Shown: positions 9,167 to 19,853, counted from the first letter of the stretch. The stretch: DNA of 64,000 nucleotides from Acidobacteriota bacterium (GCA_016201285.1 JACQDE010000033.1:1-64000); one strand, 5' to 3'. Numbers and translations: made by a program. The notes: generated by a model from the letters alone, not told the origin.

Positions 9167-10342
9167 ATGCCGAGGAGTGTACAACCTGACCGGTGGCTGT
9201 TTTCGGTGACGGTGGCGCTGTGCCTGATCGGCGCGGTGATGGTCTTCAGCGCGTCGGCGGTGATGGCTCGCGAAACCTACGGCAACGGCTACGCCTTCCT
9301 TCTCCGGCAGGTCGCATGGCTCGCGCTCGGCTTCGGCGGCATGTTTGCGCTGATGAATCTCGATTACCGCAAGCTCCGCCACCCGGCGGTCATCTTCACC
9401 AGCCTGGCCGTCGTGCTGCTGATGCTCGTTGCGGTGTTTTTCCTCGACCGGAGCCACGCGACACACCGCTGGATCCGCTTCGGCCCGGTGGGCATCCAGC
9501 CGTCGGAACTGGCCAAGCTCGTCGTGATCCTTTACCTGGCGTGGTTCCTTGAGATGCGTGGAGGGACTGGTGAGGGGCGCCCCGAGTCCGCCGGCGAAAA
9601 CCGCCGACTTCGCCGGGCGAGGGCGCCGCGTGAGAGGCCTGTGCCCGGCGGCATCAACGATTTTCTGGGCACGCTGCTGCCCGCGATGGCGCCGGTGCTG
9701 CTCTTTGTCGGCCTGGTCGTGATGCAACCCGACCTCGGCACGTCCGTGGATATTTTTCTCATTTCGCTGGCCATGCTCTTCGTCGCCGGGCTTTCGCCGG
9801 TGTATCTGCTCGGGGCTGCCGCTGCCGCGATCCCCGCGATTTACCTGCTCATTGTGCGCGTGCCGTATCGCTACCAGCGCGTCACGGCGTTCCTGAACCC
9901 GGAGGCCGACCCGCAGGGCAGCGGCTTCCAGATGCTCCAGTCGCTGATTGCCGTGGGCAGCGGCGGGTTTGTTGGCGTCGGCCTGATGGAGAGCCGCCAG
10001 AAACTTTTTTATTTGCCCGAGGCGCACACTGATTTCATCTACGCCGTGCTTTGCGAGGAGCTCGGTTTCATCGGCGGCTTGGCCGTGCTCGTGCTCTTCG
10101 GAATTTACGGCTGGCGCGGCGTGCGCGCCGCCCTGGCCGCGCCGGATGACTTTGGCCGCTACATCGGCCTCGGCGTGACGGTGATGGTCGTCGGGCAGGC
10201 GCTGATTAATTTGAGCGTCGTGCTCGGCCTGATGCCCACCAAGGGCATCCCGCTGCCGTTCATCAGCTACGGCGGCTCGAGCCTTCTGGTGATGCTGCTG
10301 GCCACGGGAGTGCTGCTGAATATTAGTCAACATGCGGAGTAA
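9167..10342 (+). CDS. ftsW: septal peptidoglycan glycosyltransferase FtsW (SEDS), with palindrome insertion
   Basis: FtsW is the SEDS polymerase that links lipid II units at the septum as partner of FtsI. The 391-residue protein has about ten membrane segments, MVFSASAVMA near the N-terminus, QPDLGTSVD, and the C-terminal signature KGIPLPFISYGGSS. The loop after WFLEMR carries about 30 extra residues (roughly 128-163), Arg/Gly/Glu-rich and partly encoded by a 52-bp palindrome. The loop is on a connecting segment, so function may be kept. Confidence 0.94.
   Translation: MPRSVQPDRWLFSVTVALCLIGAVMVFSASAVMARETYGNGYAFLLRQVAWLALGFGGMFALMNLDYRKLRHPAVIFTSLAVVLLMLVAVFFLDRSHATHRWIRFGPVGIQPSELAKLVVILYLAWFLEMRGGTGEGRPESAGENRRLRRARAPRERPVPGGINDFLGTLLPAMAPVLLFVGLVVMQPDLGTSVDIFLISLAMLFVAGLSPVYLLGAAAAAIPAIYLLIVRVPYRYQRVTAFLNPEADPQGSGFQMLQSLIAVGSGGFVGVGLMESRQKLFYLPEAHTDFIYAVLCEELGFIGGLAVLVLFGIYGWRGVRAALAAPDDFGRYIGLGVTVMVVGQALINLSVVLGLMPTKGIPLPFISYGGSSLLVMLLATGVLLNISQHAE
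9576..9627. repeat. 52-bp palindromic element inside ftsW
   Basis: GGCGCCC at 9576-9582 pairs with GGGCGCC at 9621-9627. Inside it CCGGCGAA pairs with TTCGCCGG. The element adds an Arg-rich stretch to a connecting loop of FtsW without breaking the frame. Confidence 0.7.
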
Positions 10343-10470
10343 GAGAAGTTGCAGAGTTACAGAGTGGCAGAGTTGAAGAAATGAAGGCGGCAGTGGGAGA
10401 CACAGGAAAGTGGCGTCATCCCGTGGTTTCGGGACTCGGGAGCGCCCCTGCGACGGGAAATGGATGAAGG

Positions 10471-10545
10471 ATGAAGCTGCTGATTGCGGGCGGCCCGCCT
10501 TCGCCGCCAAGGGCTGGCGGCTTCGGCGGATGAAATGAGCAGAAC
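10471..10545 (+). repeat. duplicated murG start with an intervening palindrome
   Basis: Bases 10471-10494 repeat the first eight codons of murG (MKLLIAGG) with three differences, all synonymous. They are followed by a palindrome (CCGCC...CCGCCA, AGGGC, TGGCGG...GGCGG) and a TGA, giving a 20-codon ORF. The real murG ATG is exactly 75 bp downstream at 10546. This looks like insertion or duplication debris, though a leader peptide cannot be excluded. Confidence 0.65.
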
Positions 10546-11655
10546 ATGAAGTTGTTGATTGCAGGCGGCGGAACCGGCGGGCACGTTTTTCCGGCGATCG
10601 CCGTGGCGCGCGAGTGGCTGAAGCGCGGCGAGGGCAGGGAAGTGGTGATTGTCGGAACCGAGCGCGGACTGGAAGCGAAGCTTGTGCCGCAGGCGGGTTT
10701 GCCGCTGGAGACGATTCGCGCCGCCGGCCTGAAGGGCGTCGGCGGCGGACGGCTGCTGCGCAACGCGGCGGTGCTGCCGCTGGGGATGCTGGACTCGGCG
10801 GGAATCCTGCGGCGGCATCGGGTGAGCGCGGCGTTTGGAGTGGGCGGCTACGCGTCCGGGCCGATGATGCTGATGGCGGCGCTGAGCGGAGTGCCGACGG
10901 TGATCTTCGAGCCGAACGCGGAGCCTGGATTTGCCAACAAAGCGCTGGCACCGTTTGTGCGACGCATCGCCGCGGCGCACGAAGAGGCGGCGTCCCGCTC
11001 TGCGGGATGGGGGAAAAAAGCGGTAGTGACGGGGTGTCCTGTGCGCGCGGAATTTTTCGAGGCGCAGCCGAAGGCGCACCAGCCGCCGTTCACCATCCTG
11101 ATCACCGGCGGCAGCCAGGGCGCGCTGCCCATCAACCGCGCGGTGGTGGATGCGCTGGACCTGCTCGCGCCGCGAAAAAAGGAGCTTTTCGTCATTCACC
11201 AGAGCGGCGAACGTGACTATAATGCGGTGCGCGTGGCCTATGCGCGACGCGAATTCAACGCGGAGGTTTTGCCCTTCCTGGACAACATGGCGGAGCGCTT
11301 TGCCCAGGCGGACCTGATCGTCTGCCGGTCGGGGGCCATCACCGTCGCGGAAATTGCCGCCGCCGGCCGCGCCGCCATCTTCATCCCTTTCGCCGCCGCC
11401 ACCGATAGCCACCAGTTGCGCAACGCCCAGGTGTTCGCGAGCGGCGGCGCCGCGAAGCTCATCCCCCAGCCCGAACTGACGCCCCAGCGTCTGAGCAGCG
11501 AAATGTTTTCGCTGCTGGACCAGCCCAAGCAGATGACCGAGATCGAGGAGCGCGCGCGGGCGTTGGCGCGGCCGAGGGCGGTGGAGGAGATTGTGGATTT
11601 GATTGAGGAAGTGGCGAGAAAAAAGAGGAAGAGAGGAAAGGAATTTGAAATTTGA
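10546..11655 (+). CDS. murG: lipid II synthase MurG (GlcNAc transferase)
   Basis: MurG is a peripheral membrane GT28 enzyme that transfers GlcNAc to lipid I, giving lipid II. The 369-residue protein opens with the glycine-rich loop MKLLIAGGGTGGHVFPA, has GVGGYASGPMM in the N-terminal domain, and the UDP-GlcNAc-binding segment CRSGAITVAEIAAAGRAAIF in the C-terminal domain. The C-terminal Lys/Arg-rich tail runs into purine-rich repeat sequence. The 5' end is partly duplicated 75 bp upstream. Confidence 0.95.
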   Translation: MKLLIAGGGTGGHVFPAIAVAREWLKRGEGREVVIVGTERGLEAKLVPQAGLPLETIRAAGLKGVGGGRLLRNAAVLPLGMLDSAGILRRHRVSAAFGVGGYASGPMMLMAALSGVPTVIFEPNAEPGFANKALAPFVRRIAAAHEEAASRSAGWGKKAVVTGCPVRAEFFEAQPKAHQPPFTILITGGSQGALPINRAVVDALDLLAPRKKELFVIHQSGERDYNAVRVAYARREFNAEVLPFLDNMAERFAQADLIVCRSGAITVAEIAAAGRAAIFIPFAAATDSHQLRNAQVFASGGAAKLIPQPELTPQRLSSEMFSLLDQPKQMTEIEERARALARPRAVEEIVDLIEEVARKKRKRGKEFEI

Positions 11656-12098
11656 AATTGGAAATTTGAAATTGGAGATTGGGAAATTGAAATTGGAAAT
11701 AGGAAATTGGAAATGTGAAATTGGAAATTTGGAATTGGAGATTTGAAATTGGAAATTTGAAATGAAAACACGGTAAAGCAGAGAAGGTAAAGCAGAGAAG
11801 GACGGAAACGCGAGCAGGAGGCCGGCGGTATGAAGGCACGGCGGGAGCTGCGCCCCCGCACTCCAAAGGGCGGCGGAAGAAAGCAAGGCGCGAGAGGGCC
11901 ACGGCACGGCGGGAGCCCTTCGGCTTCGCTCAGGATGACAACAACTGAAGGCGGTGGGACGCACAAGACGCGAAAGGCGGGCGCTACAAGGGGACGTAAG
12001 AGGCGTGTCCCGACACAAGGCGTCGGGACGCAAAAGACGCGGAAGCCGGCGTTACGAGGGGCGGGCGCGGTGGGGTGGCGCGACGGAGGCGCCAGGAA
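11656..12098. repeat. murG-murC spacer: purine-rich tract plus dispersed repeats
   Basis: This 443-bp stretch has no credible gene. Bases 11656-11765 alternate variants of GGAAATTTGAAATTGG. Bases 11919-11943 carry the CTTCGGCTTCGCTCAGGATG repeat. Around 12007-12055 lies a CCCGACACAAGGCGTCGGGA hairpin followed by a GCCGGCGTTACG tail, related to sequences at 26523 and 50820. An open frame at 11830-12102 only reads through these repeats. A GGAGGCGCCAGGA stretch precedes murC. Confidence 0.65.
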
Positions 12099-13492
<1,394 letters not shown>

Positions 13493-13508
<16 letters not shown>

Positions 13509-13770
13509 GTGGAAGAATCAGAAATCAGAATTCAGAAATCAGAAGGCTAAAGGCGGGATGGGGATTGAGTGATTGAAGACCTAAAATTTGAGAATTGAGA
13601 GGCGCAAGACAAGAAATTTGCCGGGCTGAAGCGATGAGACGCATTAAGTGGAAAAATCAGAAATCAGAATTCAGAAATCAGAAGGCTAAAGGCGGGATGG
13701 GGATTGAGTGATTGAAGACCTAAAATTTGAGAATTGAGAGGCGCAAGACAAGAGATTTGCCGGGCTGAAG
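13493..13770. repeat. 139-bp tandem duplication covering the murC 3' end and spacer
   Basis: Sequence from CGATGAGACGCATTAAGTGG at 13493 repeats from 13632 with very few changes, an offset of 139 bp. Each copy carries the last murC codons, a GAAATCAGAATTCAG tract and the start of a GCCGGGCTGAAG hairpin. Only the second copy completes the hairpin and its GCTACA tail (13759-13782). Confidence 0.8.
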
Positions 13771-13808
13771 CCCGGCGCTACAGTTGCCAGGTAGAAAGGC
13801 GTAGCAGG

Positions 13809-14717
13809 ATGAGGATTGAACAGCCAAGAATCGTGGCGGTGCTGCCGGAGTTGGGCGTGGAACTGCGCGCGGAGACTTCGCTGGCGGCGCTGACGTCGCT
13901 GGGCATTGGCGGCACGACGGACCTGCTCCGCGTGCGCAAGCACCTCTTTCTGCCGCAATTGATTCAGTTGCTGAAGAGCGAGGGCATACCGTTTCGCTTT
14001 CTCGGAGGCGGGTCGAACCTGCTCGTAGCGAATGGGGAATTGCCGTGGGTGATGCTGCAGCTTGTCGCGGGCGACCCGGAAATCCGGTTGGAAGGGAACT
14101 ACGCCTTTGTGGACGCCGCCGCGGATCTCGGCCGCACCGTCACCTTTTGCGCCAAGAACAACCTCGGCGGCATGGAGGGCCTCATCGGCGTCCCCGGCAC
14201 GGTTGGCGGCGCCTTGCGTATGAACGCCGGGGCCTACGGCACGCAGATGGGCTCGTTTGTCCGGGAAGTGAAGGTGTACCGGGCCCCCACGGGCGAAATC
14301 GAAACCCTGCGGGGGGAGGAGATTCGCTTCGATTATCGTCACACTTCTTTCGCGGCGGATGATATTATGCTGGCAGTGAAATTGGAGCTGCCCTCCAAAG
14401 CGTACCCTGAAATTGTCAAAGGCATTCGCATCTGCAATGAGAAGCGGCGCGCCAGCCAGCCGATCGGGCAGAAGTCTGCCGGCTGCATTTTCAAGAACCC
14501 GCCCGGCGCTTCCGCCGGCCGCCTGATTGACGAACTGGGCCTGAAGGGTTTCCATGTGGGCGACGCCTGCGTCAGCGACCGGCACGCGAATTTTTTTATT
14601 AACCGCGGCACGTCATCGTGCGCGGATATGCTGGCGCTCATTGCCGCGGTGCGGGAGAAGGTGCGCTCAAATTACGGCGTGGAGCTGGAAGAGGAAGTGG
14701 TGGTTTGGAGGGCGTAA
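13809..14717 (+). CDS. murB: UDP-N-acetylenolpyruvoylglucosamine reductase MurB
   Basis: MurB is the FAD- and NADPH-dependent reductase that makes UDP-MurNAc from UDP-GlcNAc-enolpyruvate. The start ATG 13809 (MRIEQPRIVAVLPELG) follows AGCAGG; the open frame upstream reads through the hairpin repeat. The 302-residue protein has FAD-binding GGGSNLLVANGELP, the GVPGTVGGALRMNAGAYG loop, and the active-site SAGCIFKNPPG. Its short length fits the type II (B. subtilis-like) group. No ddl follows, although ddl often does in dcw clusters. Confidence 0.95.
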   Translation: MRIEQPRIVAVLPELGVELRAETSLAALTSLGIGGTTDLLRVRKHLFLPQLIQLLKSEGIPFRFLGGGSNLLVANGELPWVMLQLVAGDPEIRLEGNYAFVDAAADLGRTVTFCAKNNLGGMEGLIGVPGTVGGALRMNAGAYGTQMGSFVREVKVYRAPTGEIETLRGEEIRFDYRHTSFAADDIMLAVKLELPSKAYPEIVKGIRICNEKRRASQPIGQKSAGCIFKNPPGASAGRLIDELGLKGFHVGDACVSDRHANFFINRGTSSCADMLALIAAVREKVRSNYGVELEEEVVVWRA

Positions 14718-15389
14718 GGAGTTGGAAGGTCGGAAAGTTGAAAGGTTAGGAAGCAAGACACAAGAATCAGGAATTGGAAATTTGAAATATAAGATTTGAA
14801 ATGGAAAACCCTCACGTCAGTTCCGACAAAAAGCGTGGGGACGGGACGCGAGCTACCAGAAACCGGGAATTGGAAATTTGAAATTTAAGATTTGAGATGG
14901 AAAACCCTCACGTCAGTTCCGACAAGAAGCGTGGGGACGGGACGCGAGCTACCAGAAACCGGGAATTGGAAATTTGAAATTTAAGATTTGAGATGGAAAA
15001 CACTCACGTCAGTCCCGGCAAAAAGCGTGGGGACGGGACGTGAGCTGCAAGAAAGCAGGAATTGGAAATTTGAAATTTAAGATTTGAGATGGAAAACACT
15101 CACGTCAGTCCCGACAAGAAGCGTGGGGACGGGACGCGAGCTACCAGAAACTGGGAATTGGAAATTTGGAATATAAGATTTGAAATGGAAAACACTCACG
15201 TCAGTCCCGACAAGAAGCGTGGGGACGGGACGCGAGCTACCAGAAACCGGGAATTGGAAATTTGAAAGAAGGGCGCAGCCCATTCGGCAAGCTCAGGGCA
15301 GGCAGGCTGCGCGGAAAGCAAGGCGGGAGCCCTTCGGCTGCGCTCAGGACAAGCAAGCTCCCGCACTCCAAAGGGGTGAGTTGAGGACA
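14718..15389. repeat. murB-ftsQ spacer with five 96-bp tandem repeats
   Basis: This 672-bp gap holds no credible gene. From about 14765 to 15262 a unit of 96 bp is repeated five times; its CTCACGTCAG element starts at 14811, 14907, 15003, 15099 and 15195. Each unit joins a purine-rich tract (GGAATTGGAAATTTGAAAT) to an imperfect hairpin (CAGTYCCGAC...GTGGGGACGGGAC). Bases 15263-15380 hold pieces of other dispersed repeats, including CCTTCGGCTGCGCTCAGGAC. The unit is a multiple of three, which explains spurious open frames here. Confidence 0.85.
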
Positions 15390-16310
15390 ATGGCGGAGCC
15401 GGAAGTCTATTCGCCGGACGTGCTGGCCGAAGAAGAGCCGCGCTACATGCGGCGGCAGAAGCCGGTGGAGATCCGCAGGCGCAAGTTCGGCAAGCAGCAG
15501 CGACTCTTCTACCTGAAGGTGTTTCTCGGACTTGTTGCCGCGCTCGCCGGGGGCGCTCTGCTCTATCAGGCGGGCCATTTCCTGTTGTTCTCGCCGCAGT
15601 TCCTGCTCACCAAGCCCGAGCAGATCGAAATCGCGGGCAGCACCCGCGTGGACGCCGCCGTGGTGCTCGACAAATTCGCCGCCGACCAGGGCCGCAGCGT
15701 GCTGCGCGTTCCGCTGGATGAGCGCCGCAGGGCGCTCGAGGAAATTCCGTGGGTCGAGCAGGCCCGCGTGGCGCGCATCCTGCCCAACAAACTCCGCGTG
15801 GAGCTGGTCGAGCGCACGCCGGTGGCTTTCCTGCGGCAGGGCGCCGAGCTGGCGCTGATTGACGCGCACGGCGTGGTGCTCGAGCGGCCGCAGCAGGCCG
15901 ATTACCACTTCCCGGTGGTCACCGGCATCGCCGAGGCCGCGCCGCGCGATGACCGCGAGCGCCAGATGAAGCTCTTCGTCCAGTTCATGAAGGATGTCGA
16001 AGTGGCCCGCCCTGGCGCCGCCGGCCAAGTGAGCGAAGTGGACCTCGCCGACCCCAAGGATGTCCGCGCCACCATTGCCGGCCTGCCCGAGTTGGGCGAC
16101 CCGCAGACGGGCGGGCAAAGCGCCGTGCTGGTGCACTTCGGCGTCTCCGATTTTCTGAGCAAGTATCAGGTGTTTGTCGAAAATATCGGCCAGTGGCGGG
16201 CCAGCGCTGGCCGCGTGGAGTCCATTGACCTGCGGTTTGAGAGGCAGGTGGTGGTGAATCCGGAGGCGCAGGCGAATTCAACGCCAAAGCTGGGACCGGG
16301 AAAGCGTTAG
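15390..16310 (+). CDS. ftsQ: cell division protein FtsQ
   Basis: FtsQ is a bitopic divisome protein that recruits FtsL/FtsB-type partners. The start ATG 15390 (MAEPEVYSPDVLAEEEP) follows TGAGGA; the open frame upstream is repeat sequence. The 306-residue protein has a basic cytoplasmic region, one membrane segment (about residues 50-70), and a POTRA domain beginning EQIEIAGSTRVDAAVVLDKF and ending LPNKLRVELVERTPVAFLR. A C-terminal FtsQ domain follows. It precedes ftsA. Confidence 0.9.
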   Translation: MAEPEVYSPDVLAEEEPRYMRRQKPVEIRRRKFGKQQRLFYLKVFLGLVAALAGGALLYQAGHFLLFSPQFLLTKPEQIEIAGSTRVDAAVVLDKFAADQGRSVLRVPLDERRRALEEIPWVEQARVARILPNKLRVELVERTPVAFLRQGAELALIDAHGVVLERPQQADYHFPVVTGIAEAAPRDDRERQMKLFVQFMKDVEVARPGAAGQVSEVDLADPKDVRATIAGLPELGDPQTGGQSAVLVHFGVSDFLSKYQVFVENIGQWRASAGRVESIDLRFERQVVVNPEAQANSTPKLGPGKR

Positions 16311-16458
16311 AAGGTTTGAAGGTTGGAATGTTCGAAGGTTATGCGGAGGAAATGTAGAAGCGGGGAAATGAGGAGAACAAGGCGGCGCTGACCCTTCGGC
16401 TTCGCTCAGGGCAGGCGCGCCGCACTCCAGATAAAGGCAGGAGCGGCGGAGGGAGTAG

Positions 16459-17667
16459 GTGAGTAAGAAGGAGCGGTACATTGTCGGGCTGGACATCGGC
16501 AGCACGAAGATCTGCGCGATGATCGGTGAACTCGAGGACGAGCTAGTGAAATTCGTGTCTCTGGGCGCCGCGGAATCGAAAGGGCTGCGCAAGGGGCTGA
16601 TCGTCAATCTCGACGCCACCGTCAGCTCGATCCGCCGCGCCGTGGAAGAAGCGGAAAGCGCCGCCGGCTTCCCGGTGGAATCGGCGATCGTCGGCGTGGC
16701 CGGCACGCACGTCCGCGGCGTCAACAGCCGCGGGGGCATCTCGCTTGGCACGAAACCCCGCGACGTCCAGCGCGAGGACGTGCGCCGGGCCATCGAGGCG
16801 GCCAAAAACATTTCGCTGCCGGAAGACCGCCGCGTGCTGCACGTGCTGCGGCAGGAATATCTGCTCGATTCGCAGGACAACATCCGCGACCCGGAAGGCA
16901 TGATCGGGCAGAAGCTCGAGACCAACGTGCACATCGTCACTGCCTCGGCCGCCGCCACGCAGAATGTGGTCACCGCCGTGAACCGCGCCGGCGTGCTGGT
17001 CTCCGATATTGTGCTCGAGCCGCTGGCCGCCGCGGACGCCTGCCTCACGCAGGACGAGCGCGAGCTGGGCTGCTGCCTGCTGGATATCGGCGGCGGCAGC
17101 ACGGAGATGATCGTCTATACCGGCGGCGTTGTGCGCTACACCGCGGCCGTGCCCGTCGGCGGCGACCACTTCACCAACGACCTCGCCGTGGGCCTGCGCA
17201 CGCCCATCCCGGAGGCCGAGAAGATCAAGCGCCACCACGCCTGTGCCTCGCGCGAGCTGCTGCGCGAAGACAACGCCATCGAGATCGCCAGCGTCGGCGA
17301 CCGCCCGCCGCGGACGATTTTTTCGCGCATGCTGTGCGAGATCGTCGAGCCGCGCGCCGAGGAACTGCTCAAGCTGGTCCGGGACGAATTGCAGCGCGCC
17401 GGCCTCGACACGCTGATCCCCGCCGGGCTCGTCCTTACGGGCGGCGGCGCGCAGCTCGACGGCTTCGTCGAGCTTGCCGAGCAACTTTTCTCGCTGCCGG
17501 TCCGGCTGGCCGGACCGCGCGGCTTGCAGGGCATCACCGATGAAGTTGGATTGCCGGAGTACGCCACCTGCGTCGGCTTGCTGCACTACGGCGCGCGCAT
17601 GAGGCGGCAGTCGCAGCAGTCGGGTTCGTGGAAAGCGAAGTTCAAGGCGATGTTCGCGGGGACGTAG
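16459..17667 (+). CDS. ftsA: cell division protein FtsA
   Basis: FtsA is the actin-like ATPase that tethers FtsZ filaments to the membrane. The 402-residue product starts at GTG 16459 behind GGAGGGA. It has the phosphate-1 loop [16 protein letters not shown], the SHS2 (1C) domain, [17 protein letters not shown] (phosphate 2), and the adenosine motif [13 protein letters not shown]. The C-terminal end ([16 protein letters not shown]) suits an amphipathic membrane-targeting helix. It lies just upstream of ftsZ. Confidence 0.95.
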   Translation: MSKKERYIVGLDIGSTKICAMIGELEDELVKFVSLGAAESKGLRKGLIVNLDATVSSIRRAVEEAESAAGFPVESAIVGVAGTHVRGVNSRGGISLGTKPRDVQREDVRRAIEAAKNISLPEDRRVLHVLRQEYLLDSQDNIRDPEGMIGQKLETNVHIVTASAAATQNVVTAVNRAGVLVSDIVLEPLAAADACLTQDERELGCCLLDIGGGSTEMIVYTGGVVRYTAAVPVGGDHFTNDLAVGLRTPIPEAEKIKRHHACASRELLREDNAIEIASVGDRPPRTIFSRMLCEIVEPRAEELLKLVRDELQRAGLDTLIPAGLVLTGGGAQLDGFVELAEQLFSLPVRLAGPRGLQGITDEVGLPEYATCVGLLHYGARMRRQSQQSGSWKAKFKAMFAGT

Positions 17668-17821
17668 GAGGAAGTCAGAAATCAGAAGTCAGAAATCAGA
17701 AAAAGGAAAGAAGAAAAAAGAAACAAGAAGAAAGAAGAAAGAAGAAAAAGGAAGAAGGAAGAAGGAAGAAGAAAGAAGAAGACATTGCGCGGAGGCGGGA
17801 AATCAATCTGAGGGGGAGAAG
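17668..17821. repeat. purine-only tract between ftsA and ftsZ
   Basis: The 154-bp spacer begins with CAGAAATCAG copies and continues from about 17697 to 17781 as almost pure A/G (AAGAAGAAAGAAGAAAGAAG type). No gene is seen. GAGGGGGAGAAG directly precedes the ftsZ ATG and can act as ribosome-binding site. Confidence 0.7.
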
Positions 17822-18994
17822 ATGGCGCCTAAGGATACGGGCAACCGGGTTTCATTCAGCGAAGAAGCGCACAACGGCGCGAAGATCAAGGTGATCGGCG
17901 TGGGCGGCGGCGGCTGCAACGCCGTCAACCGCATGATCCGCGCAAAAGTGGAAGGCATCGAGTTCATCGCCGCCAACACCGACGCGCAGGCGCTGAAGGA
18001 CACGCTGACCCCGAATAAGCTGCAGCTCGGCGCAAAACTTACGAAGGGACTCGGGGCCGGCGCCAACCCCGACATCGGGCGCAAGGCCGCGCTCGAAGAC
18101 ACCGACCGCGTCATTGACGCGCTCGAAGGCGCGGACATGGTGTTCGTCACCGCGGGTCTGGGCGGCGGCACCGGCTCGGGCGCCGCGCCGGTGGTCGCGA
18201 GCCTGGCGACGGAACTGGGCGCGCTCACCGTGGCCGTGGTGACCAAGCCGTTTGCGTTCGAAGGCAAGCGGCGCATGGTGCAGGCCGAGCACGCGCTGTC
18301 CGAACTGGTCGGCAGCGTGGACACCGTCATCGTCATCCCCAACGAGCGGCTGATGGGCTACGTCGAGAAGGGGACGAGTTTCTTTGAGGCGTTTCGCATC
18401 GCCGACGACATCCTGCGCCAGGCGGTGCAGGGCATCAGCGACATTATCACCATTCCGGGGATCATCAACCGCGACTTCGCCGACGTGAACACCATCATGC
18501 GCGGGATGGGCTATGCGGTGATGGGCACCGCAGTCGCGTCCGGGTCGAACCGCGCCACGGAAGCCGCCGAGCGCGCGATTAACTCGCCGCTGCTCGAGGA
18601 GAATTCGATTCAGGGCGCGCAGGGAATTTTGATCAACGTGACCGGCTCGTCGAGCCTGACGCTGCACGAGGTGCATGAGGCGTCGAGCATCATCCAGAAG
18701 GCCGCGCATGAAAATGCCAACATCATTTTCGGCGCGGTGCAGGACGAAGCGATGAAGGAGCAAATCAAAATTACGGTGATCGCCACCGGGTTCAAGGAAG
18801 CCGGCGTGCGCCGCCCGGGATACCAGAAGCCGACGTTCCTGCCCAAGACGTGGAAGGCCGCGCGCGAACAGCAGCAGCACCCGGAGAATGTTGTGCAAGA
18901 AGTGGCGCGGAATGTGTCCAGCGTGATTCAGGAAGTGGCGGCGGATGATCTGGATGTGCCGACGTTTTTGAGGAGGCAGGCGCAGAAGGCGTAG
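17822..18994 (+). CDS. ftsZ: cell division GTPase FtsZ
   Basis: FtsZ is the tubulin-like GTPase that forms the Z ring. The 390-residue protein has [12 protein letters not shown] near the N-terminus, the tubulin signature G114-GGTGSG120, and NVDTIIRG-like [15 protein letters not shown] in the GTPase domain. The C-terminal linker is short and ends with [14 protein letters not shown], a good match to the conserved FtsZ tail that binds FtsA/ZipA. This gene closes the dcw cluster; the next genes are on the other strand. Confidence 0.97.
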   Translation: MAPKDTGNRVSFSEEAHNGAKIKVIGVGGGGCNAVNRMIRAKVEGIEFIAANTDAQALKDTLTPNKLQLGAKLTKGLGAGANPDIGRKAALEDTDRVIDALEGADMVFVTAGLGGGTGSGAAPVVASLATELGALTVAVVTKPFAFEGKRRMVQAEHALSELVGSVDTVIVIPNERLMGYVEKGTSFFEAFRIADDILRQAVQGISDIITIPGIINRDFADVNTIMRGMGYAVMGTAVASGSNRATEAAERAINSPLLEENSIQGAQGILINVTGSSSLTLHEVHEASSIIQKAAHENANIIFGAVQDEAMKEQIKITVIATGFKEAGVRRPGYQKPTFLPKTWKAAREQQQHPENVVQEVARNVSSVIQEVAADDLDVPTFLRRQAQKA

Positions 18995-19018
18995 TGGGCC
19001 GTCCAGGTTATTGAGAGA

Positions 19019-19423
19019 CTAGGCTGCGCGATAGATGTAGGCGTCTTCAACAAACACGTCATTGATTCGGCTGCGAGAGAACCGGATGCTGTGGAGGCCT
19101 CTGTCTGTGCGGATAGCCGTTCGCAAGACTCTTACAAAACTGTCTTCGGGGCTGACGACCGTGATGTTTCTGAGGTTTAGCCAGGGGAATTCATCAGGTC
19201 GTGCGTCAAGCATGACTTGAATCCTGCTGTACGTTTTTCTGGGTCCCTCACTATCTACCAGGGAAGTTGCCAAAACCAAGCGCCAATCATTCGACTCCTC
19301 GCGAAAGAGCCAATATGCCGCGACCACATCGATGCCATCGGTATCCAGCAATTCGATCAACTTTCGCCCAGCGGAGATTTTTTCTTCTCTGAGCGGCTCT
19401 TTTACCAGCGTTTCTTCAGCCAT
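19019..19423 (-). CDS. unknown partner of the HEPN gene (134 residues)
   Basis: I do not recognise a family. The 134-residue, charged, soluble-looking protein opens MAEETLVKEPLREEKISAGRKLIELLD and has an alternating strand/helix look (WRLVLATSLVD, LRNITVVSPED). Its ATG is 7 bp after GGAG and overlaps the end of the upstream HEPN gene by 22 bp, so the two are translationally coupled. The overlap and lower GC than the neighbours suggest a transferred two-gene unit, for example a toxin-antitoxin-like pair; that is inference. Confidence 0.7.
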   Translation of the reverse strand: MAEETLVKEPLREEKISAGRKLIELLDTDGIDVVAAYWLFREESNDWRLVLATSLVDSEGPRKTYSRIQVMLDARPDEFPWLNLRNITVVSPEDSFVRVLRTAIRTDRGLHSIRFSRSRINDVFVEDAYIYRAA

Positions 19424-19818
19424 TCGAGAACTCCATGAGCCGGATCAACAATGGACGCGTGCAGTTCCCGCGCGTCTTCCTCCGATATGGAAGCATTATA
19501 CCTGCTTTTCTCCGACCAGTTCTTCACAATTGCCCAGTTTACAGCGAAATCCTTGTCCCTATCCATTTCGTCACGCAGGTCTTTTTCTAAACCAGCACCC
19601 CTTACCAGTTCCTCTGGATCATGCCGATACACCTTTTCAATAAGAGCCTTGTCCGGGAAGTCGTGCTCCCTTGTTCGCTTGGCAACGTAGGCCTTGATGG
19701 CGCACTCGACCGCATAACCCGCAAGATAGTAAGCGCCTTCGGAGCAGCCACCATCGAGCAAGGCTTTCGCTTCTCTGATGCGAAGCTCAGTAAGCCTTTG
19801 TAGATCGGCGCGATTCAT
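19402..19818 (-). CDS. HEPN domain protein
   Basis: This 138-residue, all-helical protein fits the HEPN fold: MNRADLQRLTELRIREAKALLD, then GAYYLAGYAVECAIKAYVAK, the core pattern of HEPN proteins, followed by YRHDPEELV (the HDxxxL motif) and a C-terminal helix pair. HEPN proteins act in RNA cleavage, toxin-antitoxin pairs and nucleotidyltransferase partnerships. The start ATG 19818 lies about 30 bp downstream of the predicted transcription start. It overlaps the next gene by 22 bp. RNase activity is not certain, because a clear RX4-6H motif was not identified. Confidence 0.8.
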   Translation of the reverse strand: MNRADLQRLTELRIREAKALLDGGCSEGAYYLAGYAVECAIKAYVAKRTREHDFPDKALIEKVYRHDPEELVRGAGLEKDLRDEMDRDKDFAVNWAIVKNWSEKSRYNASISEEDARELHASIVDPAHGVLEWLKKRW

Positions 19819-19853
19819 ATGAAGCACAGATTGCAATGCCCAAAAGTACGGTG

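Noticed and set aside
14765-15262. Possible CRISPR array
   Set aside because: The 96-bp units are similar over their whole length, with no short constant repeat and unique spacers, and no cas genes are present.
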